19,217 nt of DNA from a bacterium (lineage in GTDB: Bacteria; ARS69), in assembly GCA_025774865.1 (NCBI GenBank), contig JALGZO010000661.1:1-19217 (forward strand), given 5' to 3'. Below the pieces are notes generated by a model. That model was not told where the DNA came from. It searched no databases and saw nothing but the letters and a program-made list of their open reading frames with translations. Shown piece by piece: positions 7,554 to 14,502 of this stretch. The stretch's first letter is position 1, and every line of letters begins with the position of its first letter. The position numbers were made by a program, and so were the translations under genes.

Positions 7554-8738
7554 TTGATCACACATCGATCGAACTTTCGGTCCCGTCGCCCGCGCCCGCG
7601 GAAGCGGGGTCCCGGTGATGGCGCCAGTGGTCCACCACGAAAGAAACCTCCGAACGGCTCGGGCAACTCGCGCAGCGGGCGAAGGAGCCGGCCCGGTCGC
7701 GGGGGTCCACGCCGCGTCGACAACGGTTACCAGGAATCCCAAGAGGGACGCGGCGGGAACAGCCAGGGCAATAGCCCCCATCGAGAGAATCGGCGCCGCT
7801 CAGGCGGCGGACGCTCGGGAGGGCGAGGCGGCCAGGGGCGCCGGCCGCGCATCCCCGTCGGAGACATCCCGGCGCTGAAGATCGTTCAACAGGGGGTCAG
7901 CATCGATCCCTTCGAGCGATTGAAGCTCGAGACGACGTCGGACGAAGTGACCTGTCGGGTGCTGGATCTCGTCACCCCGATCGGCCGCGGGCAGCGTTGT
8001 CTGATCGTGGCGCCGCCGATGGCCGGCAAGACCACGCTCCTCATCAACATCGCGAATGCCGTCGCGGCGAATCACCCCGACGTCCGCTCCTACGTGCTCC
8101 TCGTCGACGAGCGGCCCGAGGAAGTCACCCACTTCCGGCGCAGCACCGCGGCCGAGATTCACGCCGCGTCGAGCGACATGTCGGCCGCGCAGCACATCAG
8201 CGTCGCCGAAGCTTGCGTGAACGAGGCGCTCGAGCACGTGGTCGCCGGAGAGGACGTCCTTCTCCTTCTGGACTCGATCACTCGTCTCGCCCGCTCGTAC
8301 AACACGCAGGGGGATTCGGGCCGCACCCTTTCGGGTGGTCTCGACGCGAACACGATGCTCATCCCGCGTCAGGTGTTCGGAGCGGCGCGCAAGATCGAGG
8401 ACGGAGGAAGCCTCACGATCGTCGGCACCGCGTTGATCGACACGGGCTCCCGCATGGACGAGGTCATCTTCCAAGAGTTCAAAGGAACGGGGAACATGGA
8501 GCTGTTCCTGTCCCGCGAGCTGTTCACGAAGCGGATCTTCCCGTGCGTCGACATCGAGAAGTCGGGAACCCGTAAGGAAGAGAAGCTGGCGACACCCGAA
8601 GCTCTGGCGCGCATCCACCTTCTCCGCCGACACATGACGGCCATGAAGCCGCACGAGGCCATGACCTTCATGCTCGAGCTTCTGGCCCGCTACAAGACGA
8701 ACGCCGATCTACTCGCGAGCCTCGTCGCCAAGACCTGA
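7554..8738 (+). CDS. rho: Transcription termination factor Rho with atypical N-terminus
   Basis: The 394-residue product has the RecA-like hexameric RNA helicase/ATPase core of Rho from about residue 118 to the end: FERLKLETT (120-128), IGRGQRCLIVAPPMAGKTT with the P-loop at 154-161, the catalytic-Glu region DERPEEVTHFRRS, Walker B VLLLLDSITRLAR (235-247), the Q-loop/R-loop SGGLDANT then GAARKIEDGGSLTI, and GSRMDEVIFQEFKGTGNMEL. Normal Rho (about 420 residues or more) has a Rho_N helix bundle and a cold-shock RNA-binding domain before this. Here residues 1-99 are Arg/Gly/Ser/Pro-rich and look disordered and RNA-binding (RGRGGP, GGRSGGRGG runs). The start is TTG 7554 with AGAGAG 4 nt upstream; the previous in-frame stop is at 7494, so nothing longer is possible in this frame. 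The P-loop has Met where most Rho proteins have Lys. It could be the only Rho or a paralogue. Confidence 0.93.
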   Translation: MITHRSNFRSRRPRPRKRGPGDGASGPPRKKPPNGSGNSRSGRRSRPGRGGPRRVDNGYQESQEGRGGNSQGNSPHRENRRRSGGGRSGGRGGQGRRPRIPVGDIPALKIVQQGVSIDPFERLKLETTSDEVTCRVLDLVTPIGRGQRCLIVAPPMAGKTTLLINIANAVAANHPDVRSYVLLVDERPEEVTHFRRSTAAEIHAASSDMSAAQHISVAEACVNEALEHVVAGEDVLLLLDSITRLARSYNTQGDSGRTLSGGLDANTMLIPRQVFGAARKIEDGGSLTIVGTALIDTGSRMDEVIFQEFKGTGNMELFLSRELFTKRIFPCVDIEKSGTRKEEKLATPEALARIHLLRRHMTAMKPHEAMTFMLELLARYKTNADLLASLVAKT

Positions 8739-8752
8739 TCCACGGGGCCGGA

Positions 8753-8771
8753 GGCGGCTTGGGCGCCCGCC
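8753..8771. terminator. Hairpin between convergent rho and nuclease genes
   Basis: GGCGG (8753-8757) pairs with CCGCC (8767-8771) around a 9-nt loop inside the 34-bp gap between two convergent stop codons. The position suits a bidirectional terminator, but neither side has a T-tract, so the call is weak. Confidence 0.3.
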
Positions 8772-8772
8772 G

Positions 8773-10710
8773 TCAGCGAATTCGCAGGAGCTTTCGCGTC
8801 TCGACGACTGACCCCGAGACGAATCGTGCGAAGTAGATACCCGGCGCGAGCGCACTTCCGGCCGCATCGCGGCCGTCCCATTCACGCGCGTGAACCCCGG
8901 CCGCGAGCGATCCCTGAACGAGCGTTCGCACCTGGCGCCCACCGACGTCGTAGATCCGCAGATCCACCCGACCGGCCGCATGCAGCCCGAAACGGATCTC
9001 GGTGCTGGGCCGGAACGGATTCGGGGCCACGCCCAGGAGGCCGGTGTGGGACGTCCCGAAGCGGCTGGACCCGACGCCGGTCGGGTCGGTGACGACCGTC
9101 GCCGCGAGATCGAACGTGAGATCGTCGAGGTCGATGGCGCCGTCGAGATCTTGCTGGTCTCGCGTGCTCAGGGTCAACGTGCCGAGGTAGACGCCTTCCG
9201 CCGCCCCGGCCGCGTCGAAGCTCACGGCCGTACTCTCCGGCGCCACTCCGACGAGGAAGCCCGAGAACCCTCCCGGCACGAAGAAACGTGGGTCCCCCGT
9301 CAGGGCCGCGTCCCACACGTCGAGCGACGCCTGGAACGCGTCGGCGGGGAAATTGTGGACGACGGCGTGGGCGTGAACGGTGTCGTCGACCGCGACCGTC
9401 CCGAGGTCGAGCAGGGCCTCAGTCAGAATCACGTCGGAGCTCGTGCTCGGTACGGCGTGCGCCAGAACGGTCGCGGTCAGCGGCACGAGGTGCGCCGGCC
9501 GATCGGGGTCATCGGTGGTGATCGTGAGATCCCCCGCGTGGAGCCCGGGAGTCACGGCAGGGTGGTCGACCGGGTGGAGCGCCGCGGGGGCGCCGGCCTC
9601 GGCCTGGAACGAGCCGGGTGGGGCCGCGAAGCCGGCGGGCGCGGTGAACGAGTAGTCGAGCTCGTCGGCCGGGATCGGGGCCGCATTCTCGACCGAGAGA
9701 TCGGCCGAGGCCGTGCCGCCGACGATGGCGCTGCCGAGATCGAGGGCGAGGTCGGTGTCGAGCACCGGGTGGACCTGGAAATCCGCGTACACCGGAAGGT
9801 GGTCCGACGCGTCGTGCAGATTGCTCGCCATGATCGAATCGATCACGACGTAGGGTGGGACGTTGATCGCGTCATTGAAGTGTTTCCCGTCCTGTCCGAA
9901 CGCTGTGTAGGACGCTTCGACGATGTCGATGCCCTCCCCATCCTGCCCGGCCGGACCCACGAGCATCATGTCGAAACGATCGTCCAGACCGCCGTTCGCG
10001 CCGCCCCCGAACTGCTCGACCCGGGGAGATTGCGTGTGCACGTCCGCGAAATCGGGATTGTTGTGCCAGTTGCCCTCGCGATCGATCGGATCCTGCACCA
10101 CGCCGGCCAACCCGTTCGCGGAGCTCGTCATGTAGAGGTAAGCCGGCTCGGTCGCCCGGTAGATGTTGAAGTCGCCGGCCACGACGTAGTTCTGCCCGAC
10201 GGGGAACGTCTCCAACCGGGCTCGCATCGCCGTGACCTCCGCAAGCCGCTTCTGCTCGTTGTCCGTGCCCTGGCTCGCCTTCAGGTGCGTGGTGTAGACG
10301 CGAACGTTCGCCTCGGACGACGTGTGGGAAGCGGGCCGGAACGTCCACTCGTCGATGTCCCGAAGCGCGGTCGAGATGACGAAGTGCGAGAGGTACGTGA
10401 CCGTGGCGGTTCGGTAGTAGAACCCGTTGTCGGTGTCGGTGCCGTTTACGAAGGCGCCCGCCGCCCACTCGCCCGGATCGACCTGGTCGAGGACGAGATT
10501 CCGGAACCGGTCGACCGCCGCCTGCGACAGGATTTCCTGGACCACGAGCACGTCAGGCTGTGTCGCCGCGAGGATCTCTCGAAACTCCGCCTCCCGGCCT
10601 GAATTGTAGTTCAGAATGTTGTAGGTCATGAGGCGCAGCGCCGCCGCGTCGATCGGGGCGAGCGCGACGACGATCAGACTGGCGAGACTGGCGGAAACGT
10701 GGACACGCAC
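8773..10710 (-). CDS. Secreted endonuclease/exonuclease/phosphatase-family protein with FlgD/Ig-like C-terminal tail
   Basis: The product is 645 residues. An N-terminal signal peptide (SLASLIVVALAPIDAAA) leads into an EEP-fold hydrolase domain (about 26-312) with all core residues visible: Asn31 in MTYNILNY, Glu59 in VVQEI, His142 in YTTHLKAS, Asp180/Asn182 in VAGDFNIY, DDRFDMM (243-249) and Asp303-His304 in ASDHLPVY. It probably cleaves nucleic acid or another phosphodiester outside the cytoplasm. About residues 312-555 are beta-rich, resembling Ig/ASH-type modules (DLDLGSAIVGG; TLSTRDQQD). The last 80-90 residues (NPFRPSTEIRF, LRIYDVGGRQVRTL, APGIYFARF, ETRKLLRIR) are a FlgD/Ig-like tail of the type seen on exported proteins of Eisenbacteria-like and other FCB bacteria. 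GTG 10710 is chosen because AGGAG lies 7 nt upstream. It sits 57 nt after HMG-CoA lyase on the same strand and may be read through from it. Confidence 0.9.
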   Translation of the reverse strand: MRVHVSASLASLIVVALAPIDAAALRLMTYNILNYNSGREAEFREILAATQPDVLVVQEILSQAAVDRFRNLVLDQVDPGEWAAGAFVNGTDTDNGFYYRTATVTYLSHFVISTALRDIDEWTFRPASHTSSEANVRVYTTHLKASQGTDNEQKRLAEVTAMRARLETFPVGQNYVVAGDFNIYRATEPAYLYMTSSANGLAGVVQDPIDREGNWHNNPDFADVHTQSPRVEQFGGGANGGLDDRFDMMLVGPAGQDGEGIDIVEASYTAFGQDGKHFNDAINVPPYVVIDSIMASNLHDASDHLPVYADFQVHPVLDTDLALDLGSAIVGGTASADLSVENAAPIPADELDYSFTAPAGFAAPPGSFQAEAGAPAALHPVDHPAVTPGLHAGDLTITTDDPDRPAHLVPLTATVLAHAVPSTSSDVILTEALLDLGTVAVDDTVHAHAVVHNFPADAFQASLDVWDAALTGDPRFFVPGGFSGFLVGVAPESTAVSFDAAGAAEGVYLGTLTLSTRDQQDLDGAIDLDDLTFDLAATVVTDPTGVGSSRFGTSHTGLLGVAPNPFRPSTEIRFGLHAAGRVDLRIYDVGGRQVRTLVQGSLAAGVHAREWDGRDAAGSALAPGIYFARFVSGSVVETRKLLRIR

Positions 10711-10767
10711 GAGCGGACTCCTACCGTGGGACGACGCTTACCATCCTAGCACGACGCCCACTCCAAC

Positions 10768-11682
10768 TTACCGCGTCGACGCCTCCCAGGCCGCTCGCGC
10801 TCGCGAGGGCAACGGACGGCCGATCTCGGCCCCGACGGCGCCGGAGGCTTCCGCGACCTTCGCGAGCGACACGTCGCACTCGATCCCCAGGCGCCCCAGG
10901 AAGTACACGAGGTCCTCGGTCGCGAGATTCCCCGTGGCGCCCGGTGCGAAGGGGCAGCCGCCGAGGCCACCCGCCGACGAATCGAACACGGCGATTCCGC
11001 GCTGCAGACCCGCGTACACGTTTGCGAGCGCCGTACCGCGAGTATCGTGAAGGTGGAGTCCGATCGCGTCCCGCGACACGCCCATGCTCTCGTGAGCATC
11101 GAGTACGGCGTCGACGTCCCCCGGGGCAGCGACCCCGATCGTGTCTCCGAGCGAAATCTCGTCGGCACCTGCATCCATGAGGGTGCGCGACACGCGGGCG
11201 CCCGCCACCGGCTCCACCTCGCCGTCGTACGGGCAGCCGAAGACCGTGGACACGTAGCCCCGCACCCGGAGCCCGGCGTCCTTCGCGTCACGGATCACGG
11301 GCTTCAACCGCGCGAGCGACTCCTCCACGCTCGCGTTGACGTTCGCGCGGTTGAACCCGTCGGTGGCCGCCGTGAACACCGCGACGTTCGTGACGCCGCT
11401 TTCGATCGCGCCGGCGAGACCCTTCGCGTTGGGGACCAGCGCCCAGTGGCGCACGCCCGGGTTGCGCGTGATGCCGCCCATGACCTCGCTGGCGTCGGCG
11501 AGTTGCGGAACGCGATCGGGGCGGACGAAACTCGTGACCTCGACATCCGTGAGCCCCGCCTCCGACAACGCATCGACGAACGCGATCTTCACGTCCGTGG
11601 TGAGTCGGCTCGGCGAGTTCTGGAGCCCGTCGCGCGGGCCCACTTCGACGATTCGGACCCGCGGGGGCAATGCGGAGCTCAT
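10768..11682 (-). CDS. Hydroxymethylglutaryl-CoA lyase
   Basis: The 304-residue protein cleaves HMG-CoA to acetoacetate and acetyl-CoA, the last step of leucine breakdown, in a divalent-metal-dependent TIM-barrel. The start of the barrel is EVGPRDGLQN (13-22) with Arg17 and Asp18 expected at the active site. Metal ligands are expected at His210 and His212 in GLHLHD. The family signature GGLGGCPFAPGATGNLATED (238-257) holds the catalytic Cys243. It is the normal length of bacterial HMGCL (about 300). ATG 11682 overlaps the TGA of the biotin-carrier gene as ATGA, so translation is probably coupled. It is last in the MCC operon. Leucine-pathway names liuE or mvaB are used for this gene in other bacteria. 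Confidence 0.95.
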   Translation of the reverse strand: MSSALPPRVRIVEVGPRDGLQNSPSRLTTDVKIAFVDALSEAGLTDVEVTSFVRPDRVPQLADASEVMGGITRNPGVRHWALVPNAKGLAGAIESGVTNVAVFTAATDGFNRANVNASVEESLARLKPVIRDAKDAGLRVRGYVSTVFGCPYDGEVEPVAGARVSRTLMDAGADEISLGDTIGVAAPGDVDAVLDAHESMGVSRDAIGLHLHDTRGTALANVYAGLQRGIAVFDSSAGGLGGCPFAPGATGNLATEDLVYFLGRLGIECDVSLAKVAEASGAVGAEIGRPLPSRARAAWEASTR

Positions 11683-12185
11683 TCGGCGTCCTCGGCTCCT
11701 TCGATTTCCGCGAGGATCTGGCCCGCGTCGCAGGGATCGCCTTCCACCGCCGCGACGGTGACCACGGTGCCGTCGGATGGCGCCGAGATCTTGAATTCCA
11801 TCTTCATCGCCTCCCCGATGAGAAGATCCTGCCCTTTCGCCACCGCATCACCCGGACTCACGAGTACCTTGACGACGGTGCCCGGCATCGGAGCCGCGAG
11901 CCCGCCCGCGCCGGCGTCCGGCCGTCGCCGGAGTCCGGATGCCTCACGCTCGAAGCGCGCCTCCCCTTCGCCCTCGATCGTGACGTGCCGGAACGCGCCG
12001 TCGCGATCGACGCACACGCGCCACGACCGCTCGGCCTGTGACATCCGGAACCGCCCCGGTCCGAGCGGAACGACCCGGAACTCGCCGCGAACTTCCCCGG
12101 ATTCCGCGAACGCGGTGAAGGGCGCCTTCACCTCCACCGACACTTCGTGAGTTCCGCCGCCCGGCCGGCGGTAGACGACCTTCAC
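11679..12185 (-). CDS. Biotin-carrier (BT-BCCP) piece of methylcrotonyl-CoA carboxylase alpha subunit
   Basis: This 168-residue protein carries the biotin that shuttles CO2 from the biotin carboxylase to the MCC beta subunit. Residues 1-85 are beta-rich and fit the barrel of the BT domain. Residues 95-165 are a biotinyl domain: APMPGTVVKVLVSPGDAV, then GEAMKMEF with Lys128 as the biotinylation site, then SDGTV and ILAEIEG. The start is GTG 12185, which overlaps the stop of the upstream carboxylase gene (GTGA) and has GGAGGA 6 nt upstream. In most bacteria this part is fused to the biotin carboxylase in one subunit of about 660-680 residues; here 509 + 168 = 677. The frame is open further upstream, but that stretch is the wrong frame of the carboxylase. 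Confidence 0.88.
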   Translation of the reverse strand: MKVVYRRPGGGTHEVSVEVKAPFTAFAESGEVRGEFRVVPLGPGRFRMSQAERSWRVCVDRDGAFRHVTIEGEGEARFEREASGLRRRPDAGAGGLAAPMPGTVVKVLVSPGDAVAKGQDLLIGEAMKMEFKISAPSDGTVVTVAAVEGDPCDAGQILAEIEGAEDAE

Positions 12186-13711
12186 GACACATCCTCCGAG
12201 AGACCGCGCTGGCGCCAGCCGGCCAGCGTCGAGAAGGGATCGGAGACGGGTTCGCGGCCGTCGGACCGCAGGGGGGTGGACGCCCCCTCTCCGGTCAGTC
12301 CGAAGCGGTCCGCGAGGGCAGCGGCAACCGCGAGCAGGTCCTCCGTGCCACCCGCCAGGCGGCGCTCCCGCTCCGGCATCCACTCGTCCTCGATCGACTG
12401 CGTGTGGAAGTCGCCGGCGATCACTTCCGGCCGGCTCGAGACCTCACGCAGGAAGTCGAGATTCGTGACGGGCCCGTGGACGACCGTCTGTCCGAGCGCG
12501 CGGGTCAACCGGCGCCAGGCCGTCTCCCGGTCCGAACCGAAGGCGACGATCTTCGCGAGCATGGGATCGTAGTGCGGCGACACCGTGTCGCCGGTCGCCA
12601 CACCGCAATCCACTCGGATCCAGGGACCGGATGGCAACTCCACGCGGAGCAGGTCGCCCGACTGGGGCAGAAACCCGGCGTCCGGGTCTTCTGCGTACAA
12701 TCGCGCCTCGACGGCGCAGCCGGCGGCGGAGACGTCGGCCTGCGCGAAGGGCAGCCGGCCGTCCCGCGCGATCTCGAGCTGCGCGCGGACGAGGTCACGA
12801 CCGGTGACCAGCTCGGTGACCGGGTGCTCCACCTGGATGCGTGCATTGACTTCGAGAAACCAGAAGCTCTCGTCCGCGTCGACGAGGAACTCGCACGTCC
12901 CGGCCGAGCGGTACTTCACGTGCTTCCCGATCGCGACCGCGGCCTTCGTCAGGGCTCTGCGGGTCTTCTCCGAGATCGAAGGCGCCGGCGACTCTTCGAA
13001 CACCTTTTGGTGCCGGCGTTGCAGCGAGCACTCGCGCTCGAAGAGATGGACGACGTTCCCCTCGCCGTCTCCGAGGATCTGGACCTCGACATGTCGCGGC
13101 CGGATGATCAGCTTCTCGAGGTAGATCGACGCATCGCCGAACGCCGACGCGGCGACCCGCGCCGCCGTGTCGAGCGCTGCGCTGAGCTCGCCCGGCCCGT
13201 CGACACGCGTCATGCCCTTGCCGCCCCCACCGAGAGCCGCCTTCACGAGGACCGGCCACCCCATCTTCTGCGCGGCCGCGGCCGCACCACTTCGGTCGGC
13301 GGCGTCCCCCTCCCACCCCGGCACGACCGGCACCTTCGTCTTCGCGGCGACCGCCCGTGCCTCCCGCTTGTCCCCGAGCAGCGCGATCGTCTCGGGCCGT
13401 GGACCGAGAAAGGTCAGCCCGGCCGCTTCCACGGCCTCCGCGAAGCGGGCGTTCTCCGCCAGGAATCCGTACCCCGGATGCACGGTGTCGGCCGAGGTGG
13501 CGGCGGCCGCCTCCAGGATTTTCTCAATCGCAAGGTACGATTCCGCGGCGGCGGCCGGTCCGATCTCCACGGCTTCGTCCGCCGCGCGTACATGCATCGC
13601 CTCCCGGTCTACGTCGCTGTGGACGGCGACGGATGCGATCTCCGCCTCGCGAAGGGCCGCAATCACGCGACAGGCGATCTCTCCGCGATTCGCGACGAGC
13701 ACTCTCTTCAT
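12182..13711 (-). CDS. Biotin carboxylase piece of methylcrotonyl-CoA carboxylase alpha subunit
   Basis: The 509-residue protein carboxylates biotin using ATP and bicarbonate. Domains are the N-terminal biotin-carboxylase fold ([28 protein letters not shown] at 78-87), ATP-grasp (LVKAALGGGGKGM, 155-167; HVEVQILGD, 207-215; RRHQKVFEESPAP, 232-244) and the catalytic EVNARIQVEHPVTE (287-300), then the C-terminal domain (CAVEARLYAEDP; SPHYDPMLAK). After this come only about 60 residues, ending DPFSTLAGWRQRGLSEDVS, which is where the BT domain of MCC normally starts. ATG 13711 overlaps the TGA of the hydratase gene (ATGA). The genetic context (MCC beta, hydratase, HMG-CoA lyase) favours MCC over acetyl- or propionyl-CoA carboxylase. 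Confidence 0.93.
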   Translation of the reverse strand: MKRVLVANRGEIACRVIAALREAEIASVAVHSDVDREAMHVRAADEAVEIGPAAAAESYLAIEKILEAAAATSADTVHPGYGFLAENARFAEAVEAAGLTFLGPRPETIALLGDKREARAVAAKTKVPVVPGWEGDAADRSGAAAAAQKMGWPVLVKAALGGGGKGMTRVDGPGELSAALDTAARVAASAFGDASIYLEKLIIRPRHVEVQILGDGEGNVVHLFERECSLQRRHQKVFEESPAPSISEKTRRALTKAAVAIGKHVKYRSAGTCEFLVDADESFWFLEVNARIQVEHPVTELVTGRDLVRAQLEIARDGRLPFAQADVSAAGCAVEARLYAEDPDAGFLPQSGDLLRVELPSGPWIRVDCGVATGDTVSPHYDPMLAKIVAFGSDRETAWRRLTRALGQTVVHGPVTNLDFLREVSSRPEVIAGDFHTQSIEDEWMPERERRLAGGTEDLLAVAAALADRFGLTGEGASTPLRSDGREPVSDPFSTLAGWRQRGLSEDVS

Positions 13712-14502
13712 GACTTCGTCTCGCTCCGATCCCACACAGGCTTACGCTTTTCGAAGAACGCCCGCAGCCCCTCCTGCCCTTCCTCGGAGGCGCGGGCCTC
13801 GGCGATGAACTCGGGCGTGAGCGCATTGGCTTCGTCGAGGGAGCCGACGGTCACCGCGTCGAGGAGGCGCTTGATCCGGCTCTGGGCGTCGGGGCTGCCG
13901 CGGAGGAGGTCGTGCACGACGCGGTCGATCGCGTCGTCGAGCTCCTCCGGCTCCACGACCTGAGAGCAGAGACCGACGGCGGCCGCCTCCTCCGCTCCGA
14001 AGGACTCCCCCGTCAGGAAGAGGCGCCGCGCGACCCCGGCCCCGATGCGTCGCACGACATACGGGCTGATGACGGCTGGGAGGATGCCGAGCCGTACCTC
14101 GCTGAACGCGAAGCGCGCGCCGCGGGCGACGACCGCGATGTCGCACGCCGCGACGAGCCCGACGCCGCCTCCGAGGACGTTGCCGCGGACGCGCGCGACG
14201 ACGGGCCGCGGGAACGACCAGATTGCGCGGAACACGGCTCCGAGGCGCTCCGCGTCCGCCCGGTTCTCACCCGCGGACGCGTCCCCCAGCCGCTTCATGT
14301 CGTTCAGATCCGCTCCCGCGCAGAAGTCACGGCCCCGACCCTCGAGGACGACGACGCGCACGTCCCGGTCGCCGGACGTCGACTCGAACGCCGAGGCCAA
14401 CTCCGCGACGAGCTCACTGGACAGTGCGTTCCTGACCTCGGGACGGTCGAGGGCGACCCGCAGGACCCCCCCGTCTCGACTCACGGCGACGAGCCCGCTC
14501 AC
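13708..14502 (-). CDS. Enoyl-CoA hydratase family, probable methylglutaconyl-CoA hydratase
   Basis: The 264-residue crotonase-fold protein probably hydrates 3-methylglutaconyl-CoA to HMG-CoA, linking the carboxylase to HMG-CoA lyase. It shows [12 protein letters not shown] (19-30), the first oxyanion loop [10 protein letters not shown] (61-70), the second [17 protein letters not shown] (107-123) and [20 protein letters not shown] (133-152), with Glu135 as probable catalytic acid/base. The phrase ending in PAVISPYVV is characteristic of the LiuC-like branch rather than of fatty-acid hydratases. GTG 14502 overlaps the MCC beta stop as GTGA. The substrate is assigned from context and motif, not proven. 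Confidence 0.88.
   Translation of the reverse strand: MSGLVAVSRDGGVLRVALDRPEVRNALSSELVAELASAFESTSGDRDVRVVVLEGRGRDFCAGADLNDMKRLGDASAGENRADAERLGAVFRAIWSFPRPVVARVRGNVLGGGVGLVAACDIAVVARGARFAFSEVRLGILPAVISPYVVRRIGAGVARRLFLTGESFGAEEAAAVGLCSQVVEPEELDDAIDRVVHDLLRGSPDAQSRIKRLLDAVTVGSLDEANALTPEFIAEARASEEGQEGLRAFFEKRKPVWDRSETKS

Noticed and set aside
8753-8771. Strong rho-independent terminator after rho
   Set aside because: The stem is short and has no T-tract; kept only as a weak hairpin.
8890-10602. 570-codon plus-strand frame opposite the nuclease gene
   Set aside because: Antisense of a protein with a signal peptide and all EEP catalytic residues; no ribosome site or homology of its own.
12182-12200. 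Programmed -1 frameshift joining the two MCC alpha pieces
   Set aside because: No slippery heptamer such as A AAA AAG is present at the overlap, and the second gene has its own ribosome site; coupled re-initiation explains it better, though an indel remains possible.
12404-13963. Long plus-strand frame opposite the biotin carboxylase
   Set aside because: Antisense shadow of a highly conserved enzyme.
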